Below are positions 47,481 through 59,659 of a stretch of 64,000 nucleotides of DNA, one piece after another. The position numbers and the translations under genes were made by a program. Under the pieces are notes generated by a model. It searched no databases. It was not told the origin of the DNA and saw nothing but the letters and a program-made list of their open reading frames with translations. Numbering within the stretch: position 1 is the first letter of the stretch; each line of letters begins with the position of its first letter. The stretch comes from Ignelater luminosus (lineage: Eukaryota > Arthropoda > Insecta > Coleoptera > Elateridae), in the NCBI GenBank assembly GCA_011009095.1, contig VTPC01091272.1:352016-416015 (forward strand), in the 5' to 3' direction.

Positions 47481-50065
47481 AACTCACGCCGTCTAAATGC
47501 TCGGTGTGGGCGTGGTTTTACACTAGACCTCGCCGTCCCCAAGTCCTCAGGAACCGTGATACATTTTCAATACCACGCTGTGTTTAACGTGTTAAACAAA
47601 CAATAAGTCAAATGCTGTTCATCCGGAGGAAACTAAAATTACAGTAACTATTAAAGTAAGGCAGTTTAGTTAATGAACTTTGTATTTATCATCAACATTG
47701 CTTGTTTGAAAGTAAAGTTTTAATAAATTAAATCCGTAAAAATCTTGATTTATAATTGTATGGAAGGAATTGATCATATGATATTCTTTTTTATAAACTT
47801 TTGGTACAACTAGTACAACACAATTTTTCTTTTCCGTAAACTTTTTAAATTTTTTCATTTTAATCGGTATACTTGGCCTCTTTGTAGCTTAGAATTAGAG
47901 ATACTAATTTTTCTAGTATTAGAACGTATGGTATCTCAAAGGATAATGAAAATTACTTCTAACATAAAACTTGATGGATGACTATCAAAGAGAGTGAGAT
48001 TATAAGTTTCGTGTAAGTTTAGGTATTGTGCGTGAGTAAATCGTAATGTTGTTTTTGGATTTTGAGCTGATATGGCAGCAAATGAATACTGACATTTTGG
48101 AAAGATCACAGATAGTTACAGATCAAAATGTCTGGATTATGTTTCAGAATTTATTGTCTAGTCTAACTCCTGACTTGTTGGAGTTATTGAGACGCATTGT
48201 TTTACAATAAAGAATTAGTAACTTCTGTTAACTTCGTTTCTATAGCATAAACAAACAGAAAGGAAATAAAAAAGATATGTCTCTTATCAGTTAATTCTGT
48301 TATAACTAATTGACATTTGGTATTGATTTATAAATTGCCACAGCAACTTAAAAATATTTAATTCAATGAACTCAGTTACAAATATTCTGTTCAAGCCTGC
48401 TTTTTCCGATCGTTATTAACCAAAAAATCCATTTTAATTATTGTTCGTGAGAGAGTTGCATTTTTAAATTATTTACATTCGAACTGGCAATTAATTCAAA
48501 ATCATTCAACCGAGATTTACATTCATGGATTACTACATAAACATTTCGTTAATTAGTATTTCTCTCTGTTTGAAGCGGTTTTTATTATTGCTATTATCAT
48601 TGAAATATTTCTCGAATTTAAAATTTATTAATTAAGGTAATATAACTCAATCCAGAAGCGCCGCTTTTTCACTTAAAAATTCATTTACTACTGTATTCAA
48701 CCACAAACTGATGTGTTTAATTAATTAGGGACTCTTTAACATTTTCATCAACTGCAACTTTGTTAATTTTGTTATTTTCATTTAAATGCTTTGATTTTTA
48801 TATTAAAAAGATTTTTTTATTTGAAAAATGTTTTGAGCTCATTAGAATTTTGATAGGTCCCAGAAAAGATTGCGCGTGGGAAAAATACTGATAAAAAAAG
48901 TCTAAAAATATTAAGTCGGATGCAGTTGCCTCTGATAAAATAGCTCTCGAGTTAGGAAGATAGGATCATTATTGGAGATGTGTAAGTGAACTTGGGGAAT
49001 ATACAAGAAAAATTGTTTTTAGTATCAATGTAAAAATATAAACAAAATTAAATTTTGATCAAAAAGAGAACAATATACCATGCGGAAAATGTTGGATAAA
49101 GATTAGTAAATACATACTCAATAATATTTGCACATTTATTAAGTTAAATATTGAACAGTGTACTGAGTAAATTAAATAATTAGTTGACTGTTGGTGTGAG
49201 TAACAGAAAATCGTTTGCATTCAATTTTGTAATGTTTACTTTTGAGTTGAATATATTTAGAATAGATAAATTGTATTTGGTAATGATTGATTAAATAAAC
49301 CTAATTGAGACTGACTTACAAAATAATTTCGTTTGTTTGTTTAATGTATTCTTTTTTTTATTAGATTTGACTTCTAAACGGTACTTTTACTTTCTATTCT
49401 GGACTGTTGCAAACTTGTAATCGAATTTGTTCCCTCCAGAGTTCTCTTGGCCATTTATCAATCCTTATGAAACTTTGAGTTATGTTTAAGATTCCAACAC
49501 TATTGTATACTGTATTGTAATGTTTATCTTATTTTTTTATTTTAGATCGAAACAAATTTTATATATTAATTTTAATTCATTAGATTTAATAAATAGATTC
49601 TTAAGTCAAATTATTGCTCCTACCTAGGAGTCGGAATGTACAAATTACAAGATACAATTATGATCACTTTATATATATCTAAATACAATTATGCGTACTT
49701 ATATTTTATTTCTTCATTGGAGGCAGAAAGTTTTTTCTCTTCAGCTACTATTGAAAATTTAAAAATGAGCAAGCAAGTGTTTGATTTATTTTAATTAAAA
49801 GATTCCTAAAATCAAAAATATATGTTTCCTGCTGCTTTATAAACTCTCTACTAGATTTATTGAATATACTACCTTTAGGGATAAGCATTCGTAACTTCCA
49901 TTCAACAATCTGAACTACAAAGGGCAATAAATAATGATATACTGCCGAAACGAAAAGTATTTGTAATGAAAGAAACATAAAATACTGTAGTGTAGAACGG
50001 AGTGTAATATTTTTTATCGCAAATATAAAGATAACAAGATAGTTATTACTATAACAGACAGAAAA
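47481..50065. other. AT-rich intergenic DNA, nothing recognised
   Basis: Only short frames, no domain. A slightly GC-richer patch at 47490-47580 adjoins the retrotransposon end. Confidence 0.5.
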
Positions 50066-50069
50066 GATT

Positions 50070-50345
50070 GAAGTGAGTTGGGGAATTTAGGAATGAAACC
50101 ACTGATGGAAACTATAGAACAAAAACAGCTTAAATGGTACGATCACGCGTACCGAATGAACGAGAGAGGGAAACTTACGGTTAGACAAATAACTCAGGCA
50201 AGGGAGGAAATAAAAGGAAACCAGCTCGACATTGCAACTGCTTGGAAAGTTAGAAAGTGAGTTAGGAGGAATAACACTTGATAAACAAATGCTTAAAAAG
50301 CAAACAAAAGCAGGTCACGCAAAGAAATATGAAGTAAAAAACTAA
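50070..50345 (+). mobile_element. 3' tail of an RTE-like non-LTR retrotransposon
   Basis: The + strand reads LGNLGMKPLMETIEQKQLKW, then YDHAYRMNERGKLTVRQI, then QAREEIKGNQLD, and in a shifted frame ELGGITLDKQMLKKQTK. This is the conserved C-terminal segment after the RT domain in RTE-type elements (IKPLxEKIExKQLKWYGHVxRM). Only about 90 codons are present, with one frameshift, consistent with a 5'-truncated insertion. It lies on the opposite strand to the element at 45993-47480. Confidence 0.7.
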
Positions 50346-51809
50346 GCGTGTTTTCAGAAACATTGTTTTAACTATTTCATCTCAAATAACGCACAAAACT
50401 GTAAAAAAAATCTACTTGGGGAATCGTTTTACTCAACTTTGTTTCATTTTCAATAGATGATTTGAGACTGTAAAAGTTTCACAATTGCTTTATGCCATTA
50501 TAAGTTTCGAAACGAAAAAAAATGTTGCTGATATATTCCTTATTTACTCTTAATTATTGTCAGTTTCTTTCTAGAGATTTCACTTTTTTATTTAGTTCAC
50601 GATAATGATTATGCAAACAATATCGTGCTGGGTATTAAATTTTGATGTACCTACTATATACAATCGATAAGTTCTGTGTTTGTAAAACAAAAAGTTATGA
50701 AATAAATTCCTCTAATTTACTAGAATTTAATAGTAGGCTGTTGATAGATTTAGTTTTCGGTTTTCAGCCTAAACTTTGATTAATTCATTGAAAAGGTCAA
50801 TTTTTGGGCAACAAATTTTGGAAACAGTATGGTATCAAAATCAAAAGCCAAAGAATATGATTATTATATTATAAGTACAGATTTTTGTTCTTTTCCTCCT
50901 GCGGTAACTGTACTTATACAAAGTGTTGACCTCAATGAAATGTTCTAACCAAACTAGCATGAAAGAAGGTCAAGCTACAACTTTTTTCAAAATTTGCTAA
51001 CACTGTAAACAAAATCCTAAAGTGAGTTTTAATGACCATAACCACAATCAAGAAGCCGCTTGCGGAAACTGAGACTTACTGCTGAACATATTTGAGATAG
51101 TGCTAATGAAGATAATTTAGATGACAATGCATCGAATTTAAAACAAGTAATGTGAAGATTGGGTAAAAACGACTGTGCTAATCAAGAAGAAACAGGAAGC
51201 TAATCGGATAGGCTATGAAACTAAGCAGAGAGTACTGTAACAAAAAGACAAAATCACTTGGAAAAAAATAACTTAATGCTTTCGTCAGAATTTATCGACC
51301 TGAGTATTCCGTATTCGCTTTTCAATTATTTCTTTACAGTTAGCAGATCAAACTTATTTGCATTTACGAAAAGTTCTAATCAACTTGCCAACACAATCAA
51401 GAAAGACTTGCCTAAGGAATAGTATGCATTTATATATCTATAGTTCGCATGCCCAATTTTAAGTCCAAAATTGAATTTCTGTTTGTTTCTTATCAAGGTA
51501 CCAAGATTCTAAGTAAGAGATTAATATTCTTTGACTGTTCACTAGCCCAGTCGTCTAGATTGAATAAAACTTTATTATAGTTACATTCTCTAATCTCTCT
51601 ATTTAGTGATCTCCAAAACAAGTTTGGGCAAAGATAGGTTCTCTAGCTTTGCATTTAGCAAGTTCATTTAACTTAGTTTGTCATTTGTAAAGTATTACTT
51701 ATTTATTTCTTCTTCATCTAGTCTGTATGCTTATTCATTTACATCTTACATTTTGAAGCAATAATGTGTACTGCAATGAATTATCGAACTCAAAATTTAG
51801 AATAAAATA
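50346..51809. other. AT-rich intergenic DNA, nothing recognised
   Basis: No domain-bearing frame found on either strand. Confidence 0.5.
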
Positions 51810-51811
51810 TA

Positions 51812-53067
51812 CGAGGGCGGTTCAATAAGTACCCGTGTTAGAAATGAAGACACAATTTTTTTCAAAAATTTTTTTTTAATTTTTCAACATAGTCTCCTTT
51901 TAGAAATATACACTTCTCCCAACGTTCCTGCCATTTTTTTAACCCCTCCAAAAAATAGGATTTGTCGAACTCTCCAAAATACGCCTCTATCTCGGCGATG
52001 ACTTCCTCGTTTGAGCTAAATTTTTTTCCCGCGAGCCATTTCTTCATGTTAGGAAACAAGAAAAAGTCGCAGGGATCCAGATCGGGTGAATACGGGGGGT
52101 GCGGCAGCAATTCATAACGCAATTCATGCAGTTTGGCGGCGACAACTCCGGATGAATGTGCTGGTGCGTTATCGTGGTGAAACAGCACCTTCTTTTTCGC
52201 CAAATGCGGCCGTGCCTCCTTCAATTTTTTGTCGAAGCTGTCTAATAACTCACTGTAGTATTGTCCAGTGATCGTTCTTCCTTTTTCTAAAAAATCCATG
52301 AGGATGACGCCGTTCGCATCCCAAAAAATCGTCGCCATGACCTTTCCGGCCGATGGAACCATCTTCGCCTTCTTTGGAGCAGATTCACCGGGAGAAATCC
52401 ATTGTTTTGATTGTTGCTTAGTTTCTGGTGTGTAATGATGAATCCAGGTTTCATCAACGGTGAAAACTCGACGCAAAAACTCCTTCGGATTTCGCTTAAA
52501 AATTCCTCCAAACACTGCTTCGAAGTTAACAGCCGCATCCGCTTGTTGTCCACCGTTAGCAATCGCGGCACCCATCCCGCCGACAATTTTTTCATCGCCA
52601 CTTATGTAAAATATTAATTGCCGTTCCGGTCGACACACCTACGGCCTCTGCTACTTCACGCACTTTTTAAATGATTTCCTCGGTAACCACGTCTGCCGGG
52701 CGTCCTGGTCGCTCCTCATCAAAAACGGATGTTCGCCCACGTTTAAATTCGTTGAACCAATATCTAACTGTGGTCATAGATGGCGAAGTGTCCCCATAAA
52801 CAGCATCCAACTTTGCTTTTATCTCCTCGCATTTTTTCCCATCCAAAAACAGAAAGCGAATTACCGAACGATACTGCTCTTTTTCCATCTTAGCTAAAAT
52901 CACGAAACACGTCTTACTCAAATGGCTGTCAAATCCAAACTAACCTATCAATCAGTCTGCAATTTGTTATACCGTCGTTTGATAGATGGCAGCACACGAT
53001 GATAACACCAACTTCCCTCAGGAACGCCTTCTGTCGTCAAACACGGGTACTTACTGAACCGCCCTCG
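51812..53067 (-). mobile_element. mariner element, structurally complete ends, 1256 bp
   Basis: Inverted terminal repeats of 28 bp bound the element at 51812-51839 and 53040-53067 (outer end CGAGGGCGGTTCA), differing at one position. TA dinucleotides at 51810-51811 and 53068-53069 are the expected target duplication. Length and layout fit the mariner norm of about 1.3 kb. The transposase inside, on the minus strand, is broken (separate entry). Confidence 0.95.
51862..52888 (-). pseudogene. mariner transposase (DD34D), disrupted
   Basis: The start ATG is at 52886-52888 (MEKEQYRSVIRFLFLDGKKC). The N-terminal HTH and the linker with FDEERPGRPADVVTEEII end at a premature TAA (52667-52669). HTH2 remnants follow in another frame (VREVAEAVGVSTGTAINI), then WVPRLLTVDNKRMRLL. 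The catalytic domain is open from about 52500: VFTVDETWIHHYTPET, VLFHHDNAPAHSS, PPYSPDLDPCDFFLFPN. The second and third Asp are separated by 34 residues, the mariner DD34D spacing. The C-terminal GDYVEK signature is present and the gene ends at 51862. At least one stop, one short deletion and frameshifts make it non-functional, although the catalytic residues remain. Confidence 0.93.
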
Positions 53068-53173
53068 TACGAATAACAGCTTGATGTTTTCCCAACAAAT
53101 GCGGTTCGCGTAAAGTTTCTATCACTTGTCGTTTACCTACAGTTTTGGAAACTAGTTGTTAAAAAGTTTTTAA

Positions 53174-54110
53174 ATGGTGAGTAATTTGAAAAAGCTCGAG
53201 GTCAAGCATGATTTTGCTTACAAAACAATAGAAAGATATGATGAGAGCTTCTCTTTGCAAGATCAAAAAAATCTAGTAAGTCGCGTTTGGTGGGGGTAAA
53301 CAAATGGTGAAACTTGTGAGGAAGCAGATTCGGCGAAAAAACAACCGTTCTGCACAAAAATTGGCAGCCGATTTAAATATTTCCAAGGCATCCGCGCACA
53401 GTATTTTGGGGATTGATAAGATTCATGATGTTTCAAAAGCTTCTAAGAAGAAGAAGCTAAAAAGAGCAAATATAAAAGTTTCCCGTCCCAAACTAGTCAT
53501 GAGTTTGTGTTTTCTGATGAGAAACTCTTTGCCCAGGAACATTCGCACAACGCTCAACACGATCGGTTATGGACAGTAACGATAGAAAACATTTTAGAAA
53601 GCCAGAGCAACATTCCTAGGTTCTAGAATGCAGCCTTCGTGATGGCTTGAGGAGCAGTTTGTAAGCGCGGTAAACTTTCCCTGGTGTTCATCGGCAAAGG
53701 TATTAAAATCAACGCTGACTATTAAAAAACGAAAGTTTTAAAGAAAAATGTTGCCCCAAAGTCATGACATATCTATGTAAATGAGTGTTACATCTTCCAA
53801 CAAGATAGATCACCAGCTCACATAGAAAGTGTGAATTAAGCTTGGTATCAGCTCAATTTGACCGGTTTTCTACCTAAGAATGAATGGCCTCCCAGCTCCC
53901 CAAATTAATAATTATAGAATTTCAAATCTAGAACCAGAATTTCCTTTAAATAATTTTTCTAGCTATCTATAAATATGTAAATGCCGGAACAGCAATCTTT
54001 ACGAATTGAGCTATACCTTTGTCCCATCCTGACTTTCATTTTCTCATTCAGGAGTCAAGACAAGCCTACAAGCTTCTAAAACAAACCTCCTTTTCTTCTT
54101 ACCTAAACAG
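53174..54110 (+). pseudogene. Second mariner-superfamily transposase relic (DD37D-like), heavily decayed
   Basis: The + strand opens with ATG at 53174 (MVSNLKKLEVKHDFAYKTIE). An HTH region reads KQIRRKNNRSAQKLAADLNI and SKASAHSIL. The first Asp motif FVFSDEKLF has its Asp codon at 53516-53518. CYIFQQDRSPAHIES follows, with the second Asp codon at 53804-53806. NEWPPSS (about 53879-53899) leads to an IIEFQI block where the third acidic residue reads Glu and the following Trp position is TAG. After correcting a one-base shift, the gap between second and third acidic residues is 37, which suggests the DD37D (maT-like) group. Many stops and shifts make it inactive. It begins 107 bp after the mariner at 51812-53067 and belongs to a different lineage. 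Terminal repeats were not found. Confidence 0.75.
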
Positions 54111-54483
54111 CTAAAAAGAAAGGATTTAGAAACATAATCCTTAACGGGAAGACTAAAGAAACCTGTAGAGAATAACAACACAAATCATTAGTTCTTATTG
54201 CAATAACATACGAGTTTTCAATAAAATATAATCGAGAAGCGGCAAGTTCAGTTATTAATGAATGCAGATTAGTGTATAGTAAAGTGATAAAGGCAGAAGT
54301 TTAGTACGAGAGATGCGATGCATAAGCGGAGCAGTAGCAATTACAAGACGTGATTCTGTTAATATTGTACTAACGAAATAGAGTTACTCAAAGTAACTCC
54401 GGTCAATCAAACTATCAAATGTGTTTTGATCATGAAGATTTTCATTCAATCTTACTATATCATTTAAATCGATTAGTGAAGTG

Positions 54484-55388
54484 TATACAGTGTGTCCCAA
54501 TTTCGATGCTCATTATTGGGATCTCGGAAATTGTAAGAGATACGAAGTCGGTTAAATTAGAAAAGTTTTGGCTATTTTGGAGATCAGTTTACTTATGCTT
54601 TTGTTTTTTCAAAAAAGTTCACGGCTTCTTAGATATTTGCTAAAAACGAAATTATCTTATTTTTTTTTAAATAAAAAGCATTTTCCACTTAGTGTGCCAT
54701 GGCTTTAAACATATGAAAATCATTGATTTTTGTCAGATAAATTACATTTGTTATGTAACAATTGCTAAAACAAAGAAAAAACGCTTTTAAGATGATTTAC
54801 TGAGCATTCACAGATAGCATCAACTAAGCATCTAATGCCCCATAAAAGGGTATTTATTTTGTTTTAGCAATTTTTGCATAGCAAATAAATTTCTTTGATA
54901 AAACTCCACGACTTTGTGTTTTAGATGTAATGGCACACTATGATGAAAAACGATTTTCACATCATAACTCGGTAAAACAAAAGAATAGCTATGTCAATCC
55001 ATGTCTTACTGAAAAGCATTTAAGGCGTGGAATATGGAAATCAAGTAGGTGTTCCATTAGAAAAAATTTGGATTTACTCTTCACCGCCAAAATAAAACAA
55101 AAGACAATTGCAAAAATAATTTTTTTGTGTTTCGGAGTAAATTCTCTAAAACACCATCTTTGCTGTTCTTTTCTATCTTTGCTCGTTCCTGAGATATTTC
55201 ACTTAAGAAAAATAAGATAATTTTGTTCTTAGCAAATATCTAATAAGCCGTAAACTTTTTTGAAAAAACAAAGGCATAAGTAAACTGATCTCCAAAATAG
55301 CCAAAACTTTTCTAATTTAACCGACTTCGTATCTCTTACAATTTCCGAGATCCCAATAGTGAGCATCGAAATTGGGACACACTGTATA
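54484..55388. mobile_element. MITE with ~180-bp near-identical terminal inverted repeats, 905 bp
   Basis: The first 180 or so bases from 54484 (TATACAGTGTGTCCCAATTT) are the reverse complement of the last 180 ending at 55388 (AAATTGGGACACACTGTATA), with only a handful of differences. If TA is the target duplication, the element proper is 54486-55386 with CAGTGTGTCCC ends. The core (about 54667-55206) has a 96-codon frame but no transposase motif, so it is non-autonomous. Matching translated arms on both strands are an effect of the inverted repeat and not genes. Confidence 0.9.
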
Positions 55389-56575
55389 AAAGGCTGAAGT
55401 GCATAAGCCAAGGAATAAGAGACATCTTTCTTAAGTAAAGGAAAAGCAGAGTTTAGCTTCAAGAGGTATATATTTAACAAAATTATGCAGAAGTCGCTTA
55501 ACGTAATTTAAACCAAGCTGCGCCAGACTAAAATTATTTAGTGGTCTTGGGCATGAAAAGAAATCGAAGAAACAAGAAAAATTAATCATAAAAGAGTTAT
55601 AGCTTACTAGCATCTATACTAAGAATTTAATTTTATTATGTACCCATCGTAAATTATAACCTAATAGTAAGATTGCAATAAATAAAACTGTTCGATTTCG
55701 ATGATACAGCCTCCAGTCAAAATATTTAATAAAATCGTCCAGGCCTATCTTTTCTTCAAACAAAATATTCCATATTGTACTGGATGATTGAAGAGAACAG
55801 GCAGTATGAGTCACTGAAAAAAAGATACGAAAAATATGAACACGTTTTTTATTCTTAGTAGTTTTAGAGATGCAGCTGTTTGGACTTGGAATGTATCAAA
55901 TTCACAAAACGATCTTCAAAAATCGAACACTTGACGACTCGTGTCCTAATATTGATGGTTAATTAATGCTGCACGCCCAGTTTGTTGAGGGGTTACGACA
56001 TATTGACAGTATCTATATTCTTTGCAGTACCGCCAAGGCAATATCCTTCAGAAGTCCTGCAACTGTAGGTATCCTTTCACTTGTTAGATAACTGTCATTA
56101 ATGACAGGGCGATCAAGTTATTGTCAATGACGCCGCTTCACACATTAGAAAACAATATTAGGAAGAAGTTACTACAGTAGAATGCGGATTTTTTTTAGTC
56201 TAACACAGACTGTTCTAACTGTTATTAATACCATATCGGAGTATTTGGCATATGTTACGGTCTCTGGCATTTTGTCGTCGTTTTATATTTCTTTGGTACT
56301 TTCTTTCTCCAGGAATATCTTCAGATAATGATGTGTTTGAAGATTGATAAAACGGTGCTATTTCTGCAGCGAGATTGAACAAAGCTTTTCACTCCGCAAT
56401 CCCAGAAGACCTCTAGTCGTGTTGGTTCCTTTTTATAAATATTGTAGGTGTTTCAGATAAGATTAATTAATGACTAATCAATTAGTATGTAAAAACATAC
56501 TTTTCAATACCAACGAATACTTTTTCTTAGTAAGAAGTAGCAAGCTCTGTCAATACCTGATATGATTATTGTAGT
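55389..56575. other. Intergenic DNA, nothing recognised
   Basis: Short frames only. It lies between the MITE and the second piggyBac relic, and some of it may be decayed piggyBac 3' sequence. Confidence 0.45.
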
Positions 56576-56579
56576 CCAA

Positions 56580-57520
56580 AACATATCTTGACCTATTTTC
56601 AATTGGATCCTTTCATTTCTCATCTCTACCATTTTGTGTTAATGACATGTGCTAATCATAAGTACATCACACTTATCTTTCCATTTAGTGACAACTATCA
56701 TATCTTTTTCGTTTCAACACTGTTTCTTATTTTTTTAACATCGTGTTGAGCAATTTCTTCGTCTTTCCTTTTTTGATTTGGTGCAAAGTCCCAACTAATA
56801 TAAGTTTTTGGAACAGTGAATACTCAACGAGTTTTCCCCAGATAATCCTGTAATAATAGAAAATGCACATTTTTCACTTTCCATCTTCAGTTTCCTTTGC
56901 TTACATACACAATTGTATTTAGTTGCTAACTGATACAGTTTTATGCTACCTTAATTATTTTTGGCACTTGCTGAAGATGTATCGGTGAAAAATCAATTTG
57001 CCACGCTAGAACTTTATCGCTGTATTGATTACTTAATACTGTCCTGGATAGAATACATTCTTTATATTACTAAGCAACCTGGTCTAATACCGGACTTATT
57101 TTGTATAGATAACGATTTCTATCAATACCTTATTATGATTTACTAACTGATTTACTGATACCGAATGGATAATCCATTGCCTGATGAGCATTGGAAATTT
57201 AATGTTTCCAAACAAGCAACGTAGACCAAGAAGCTTCTTAATTTGTTCAGTTGTAGTATCAGCCAAGTGAAACCATTATTTATGACTGTGAATAATAATT
57301 CGTTTGGTGGAAAAAATATACGGTGTCCTTCCATTCGTCGCCACGAGAAATCCGTGAAGGTGCTATAGCAGCCGTGCAATTTTTTGAAATGGTCGGTTGT
57401 CATTTATTTCCATCTTTGGCTTAGCCACAGGTTTCATCAGAATCTTTTCAGTCTCATTTGTCATTAATAGAATCGTCGCTAGAAAGTGAATCGCCAATTA
57501 GATCGTCATCTGAACTATCA
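56580..57520 (-). pseudogene. Second piggyBac-family transposase relic, heavily decayed
   Basis: The minus strand shows piggyBac blocks in order. An acidic N-terminus (DDDLIGDSLSSDDSINDK, about 57515-57455) comes first. Then LADTTTEQIKKLLGLRCLFG and NIKFPMLIRQW (about 57270-57175) fit the ...TxEEIKxFLGxLxxMGIxKLP segment. VINTAIKF-stop-RGKLIFHRYI (about 57030-56965) fits the SIDEAMIKFRGRxxxxQYxP segment. DMIVVTKWKDKCDVLMISTC (about 56700-56640) fits the WKDKRxVxxLST segment, and LDYNNH lies near 56570. Stops and shifts lie between all blocks, and part of the core is deleted. It is a different subfamily from the relic at 30.8-32.2 kb (PGBD4-like by motif). No terminal repeats were seen. Confidence 0.72.
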
Positions 57521-57524
57521 AAAT

Positions 57525-59240
57525 CATTTACAAGCGTTTCAAGTTCGGTTTACGTCGAAAGACGACTTATACAACAAGGATGTGAAAAGCTTTTTTTTTG
57601 TATCATAGATATATCTAAAAATAAAAAGACAGTAGTTTATCAGGAGAAGTCACAAAGGCCATTGTAGTACTATACTACAGCTATAGTCGCTCGAAATAGT
57701 TTTTTCTCTTCCTGACTCAACCTGTATATCTAGGATTGTGGTCAAGAAAGTGTTAAAAAAGCTTCTTTACGTATTAGAAACTTATCTTCCACTAGTATCC
57801 ATAATCTAGAATTCTTTCTTCAGTTTTAATTTCCAAGCATTTAATATAATTAATTACAGTTTGCTGAAATATCTTAGGTTAGATGTAAAGTGCAGATATA
57901 CTATAAAGGAACAAATACAAACCTACACATATGATATGGAGTCAATGAAACTATTAGTCATAAAAGTTTTTCCTTGGAAATACGGAAATAATAAATTATC
58001 AAAATTGCTCAGTACGAGTAAACAAACAAATCAGTTTAAAATATTTTCAAGAAAAAAATGATAATCTCTCCTTATACAGGAACCATCTGCTCTGATAAAT
58101 AAAGAGAGTAAGTTTAAATAATTTTTGTTGTTTTTGCAAGAAGAAGTTTATTATTCTCAGAAAAACTGCTTTTTGGTACCAATCATTTAATCAATATTGA
58201 GATCGAAGAAAATTCGTTACTAATTGATGTAGACAATTTTAATTTACAAATTAAGTATAGAATCTTTGTCTATTTCTCGATTAGCAACTGATTCATTTAT
58301 TCTGAAACAAGACTAGTAAGTAAATACAATCTTGTTTTCACTATGATCAACTATCAGTCTTTTGTTACTCTAATCAATTGAAATGTGGTTAGTTACTGGT
58401 TATATGTTTAATAAAAACTAAAATTTTAATAATTTAATAATGTAAGAACTCGTATGGCCGAAGGCCTTTTACGTGATATTTACGTGATAAAATGATCTAT
58501 CATAAAGAAGTAGTCTGCAACCAGCTGTGTATTTCTATCAATTATTGAATTACATAAGAAAGGTTTTTAGCAGATTTGTAGAACTACAAGAATTCTGCAA
58601 ACAATCTTCACAATTTCATTGTTTAGAACAGTTAATAATAGAAGTAATAAATACTGTTAGGTTTGTTTTTGTTGATTATTTTGATTTATCTGGATTTTCT
58701 GCGGAAAACAAATTTCCGTTTCCTGAAAATGTGCATCCACGTTACACTAACAAAACTTAAAAAGAATATCAGGCAACACAAAGGCTTGATGTATGAATAC
58801 ACGATTAAATATGAAGTGAAACTTCTTCCATTAATAACAGATCTTGAAAGAACCACAGTGAAATACAGCTACATTTTTATATTACTTGTTGTTGTGGGAC
58901 ATGCAGTATATTGCGTTAATTAATATTATGTAGAGCCAATTCAAACGCTGTAAACTGACCTGTAATAATTACTGTATTACATGCATTGCTTCTAAAAGCG
59001 CGCTTTTACTGCAATAAAACATCAGTTTTAAATTTTTATTTATTTATAGATTGCTTTACTTTAAATACTAAAGTATTTTTAATAAAAAAAGAAGAAAATC
59101 CAAAAGATAAAATATTCTCATTAGTCTTCCTAGTTAGGAAAAAATTTAGTTAATTTCTATTTCAGTCAATAATAATAAAAATTTGTGAAATTCTTTCTGG
59201 TTTTTGTGTTAAGCAGTTACAAAACAAATCATTACTAGTT
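57525..59240. other. AT-rich intergenic DNA, no confident gene
   Basis: Frames at 57861 (66 codons), 58527 (77 codons) and 58663 (86 codons), all +, are open but unrecognised; the last two overlap in different frames. Confidence 0.4.
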
Positions 59241-59254
59241 TTCTCCTAATTTAT

Positions 59255-59637
59255 TATATAAACGAGACAGATTAAACTGTATCTATTTAATTTATTAATT
59301 TATTAAATTAGTCGAAAATGGAGTTACGTGTAGCTTTCATGTTGTGTTCAATAACGTTTGTAATTTGCGAAATTTGTAAAGTAAAACGCTGTGTACACAT
59401 ATTTATTTTAATAAAAGCGGGTATGTCACACAGCTGTGTGCACTGGCAGATTTACAGTGCGCCAGGTTCTTTCTATCCCACTTTCCAGTTACTCCATCTC
59501 ACTCTTTCTCTACTCCAGGGCTAATCGATTTTGATGACTGAACACTGAACACTCCGTTCTCTATAGACCTACAAAATGTAGACTTCTGATCCTAATCTAC
59601 CTGTTAATTTACCATTTTCCCTTGCCTGTTGAATAAA
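59255..59637 (+). other. Candidate mini-gene: TATA box, 68-codon ATG frame, AATAAA
   Basis: TATATAAA at 59255-59262 is followed by ATG at 59318 in a good insect start context (CGAAAATGG), TAA at 59522-59524 and AATAAA at 59632-59637. The product begins MELRVAFMLCSITFVICEIC, a plausible signal peptide with a hydrophobic core, and continues Cys-, His-rich with no known family. A GTAAAG right after the predicted signal region and two pyrimidine-AG acceptors (about 59488 and 59520) mean it could instead be a first exon of a spliced secreted peptide. Evidence is circumstantial. Confidence 0.3.
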
Positions 59638-59659
59638 CTGTAACGGAGCCCACCTATCA

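Noticed and set aside
52086-52617. Plus-strand frames and the alternative minus frame within the mariner
   Set aside because: They overlap the identified transposase. The alternative minus frame contributes only the short WVPRLLTVDNKRMRLL piece before a frameshift.
54419-55480. Two similar 'proteins' sharing SEIVRDTKSVKLEKFWLFWR on opposite strands
   Set aside because: They are translations of the two arms of the MITE inverted repeat, not a gene pair.
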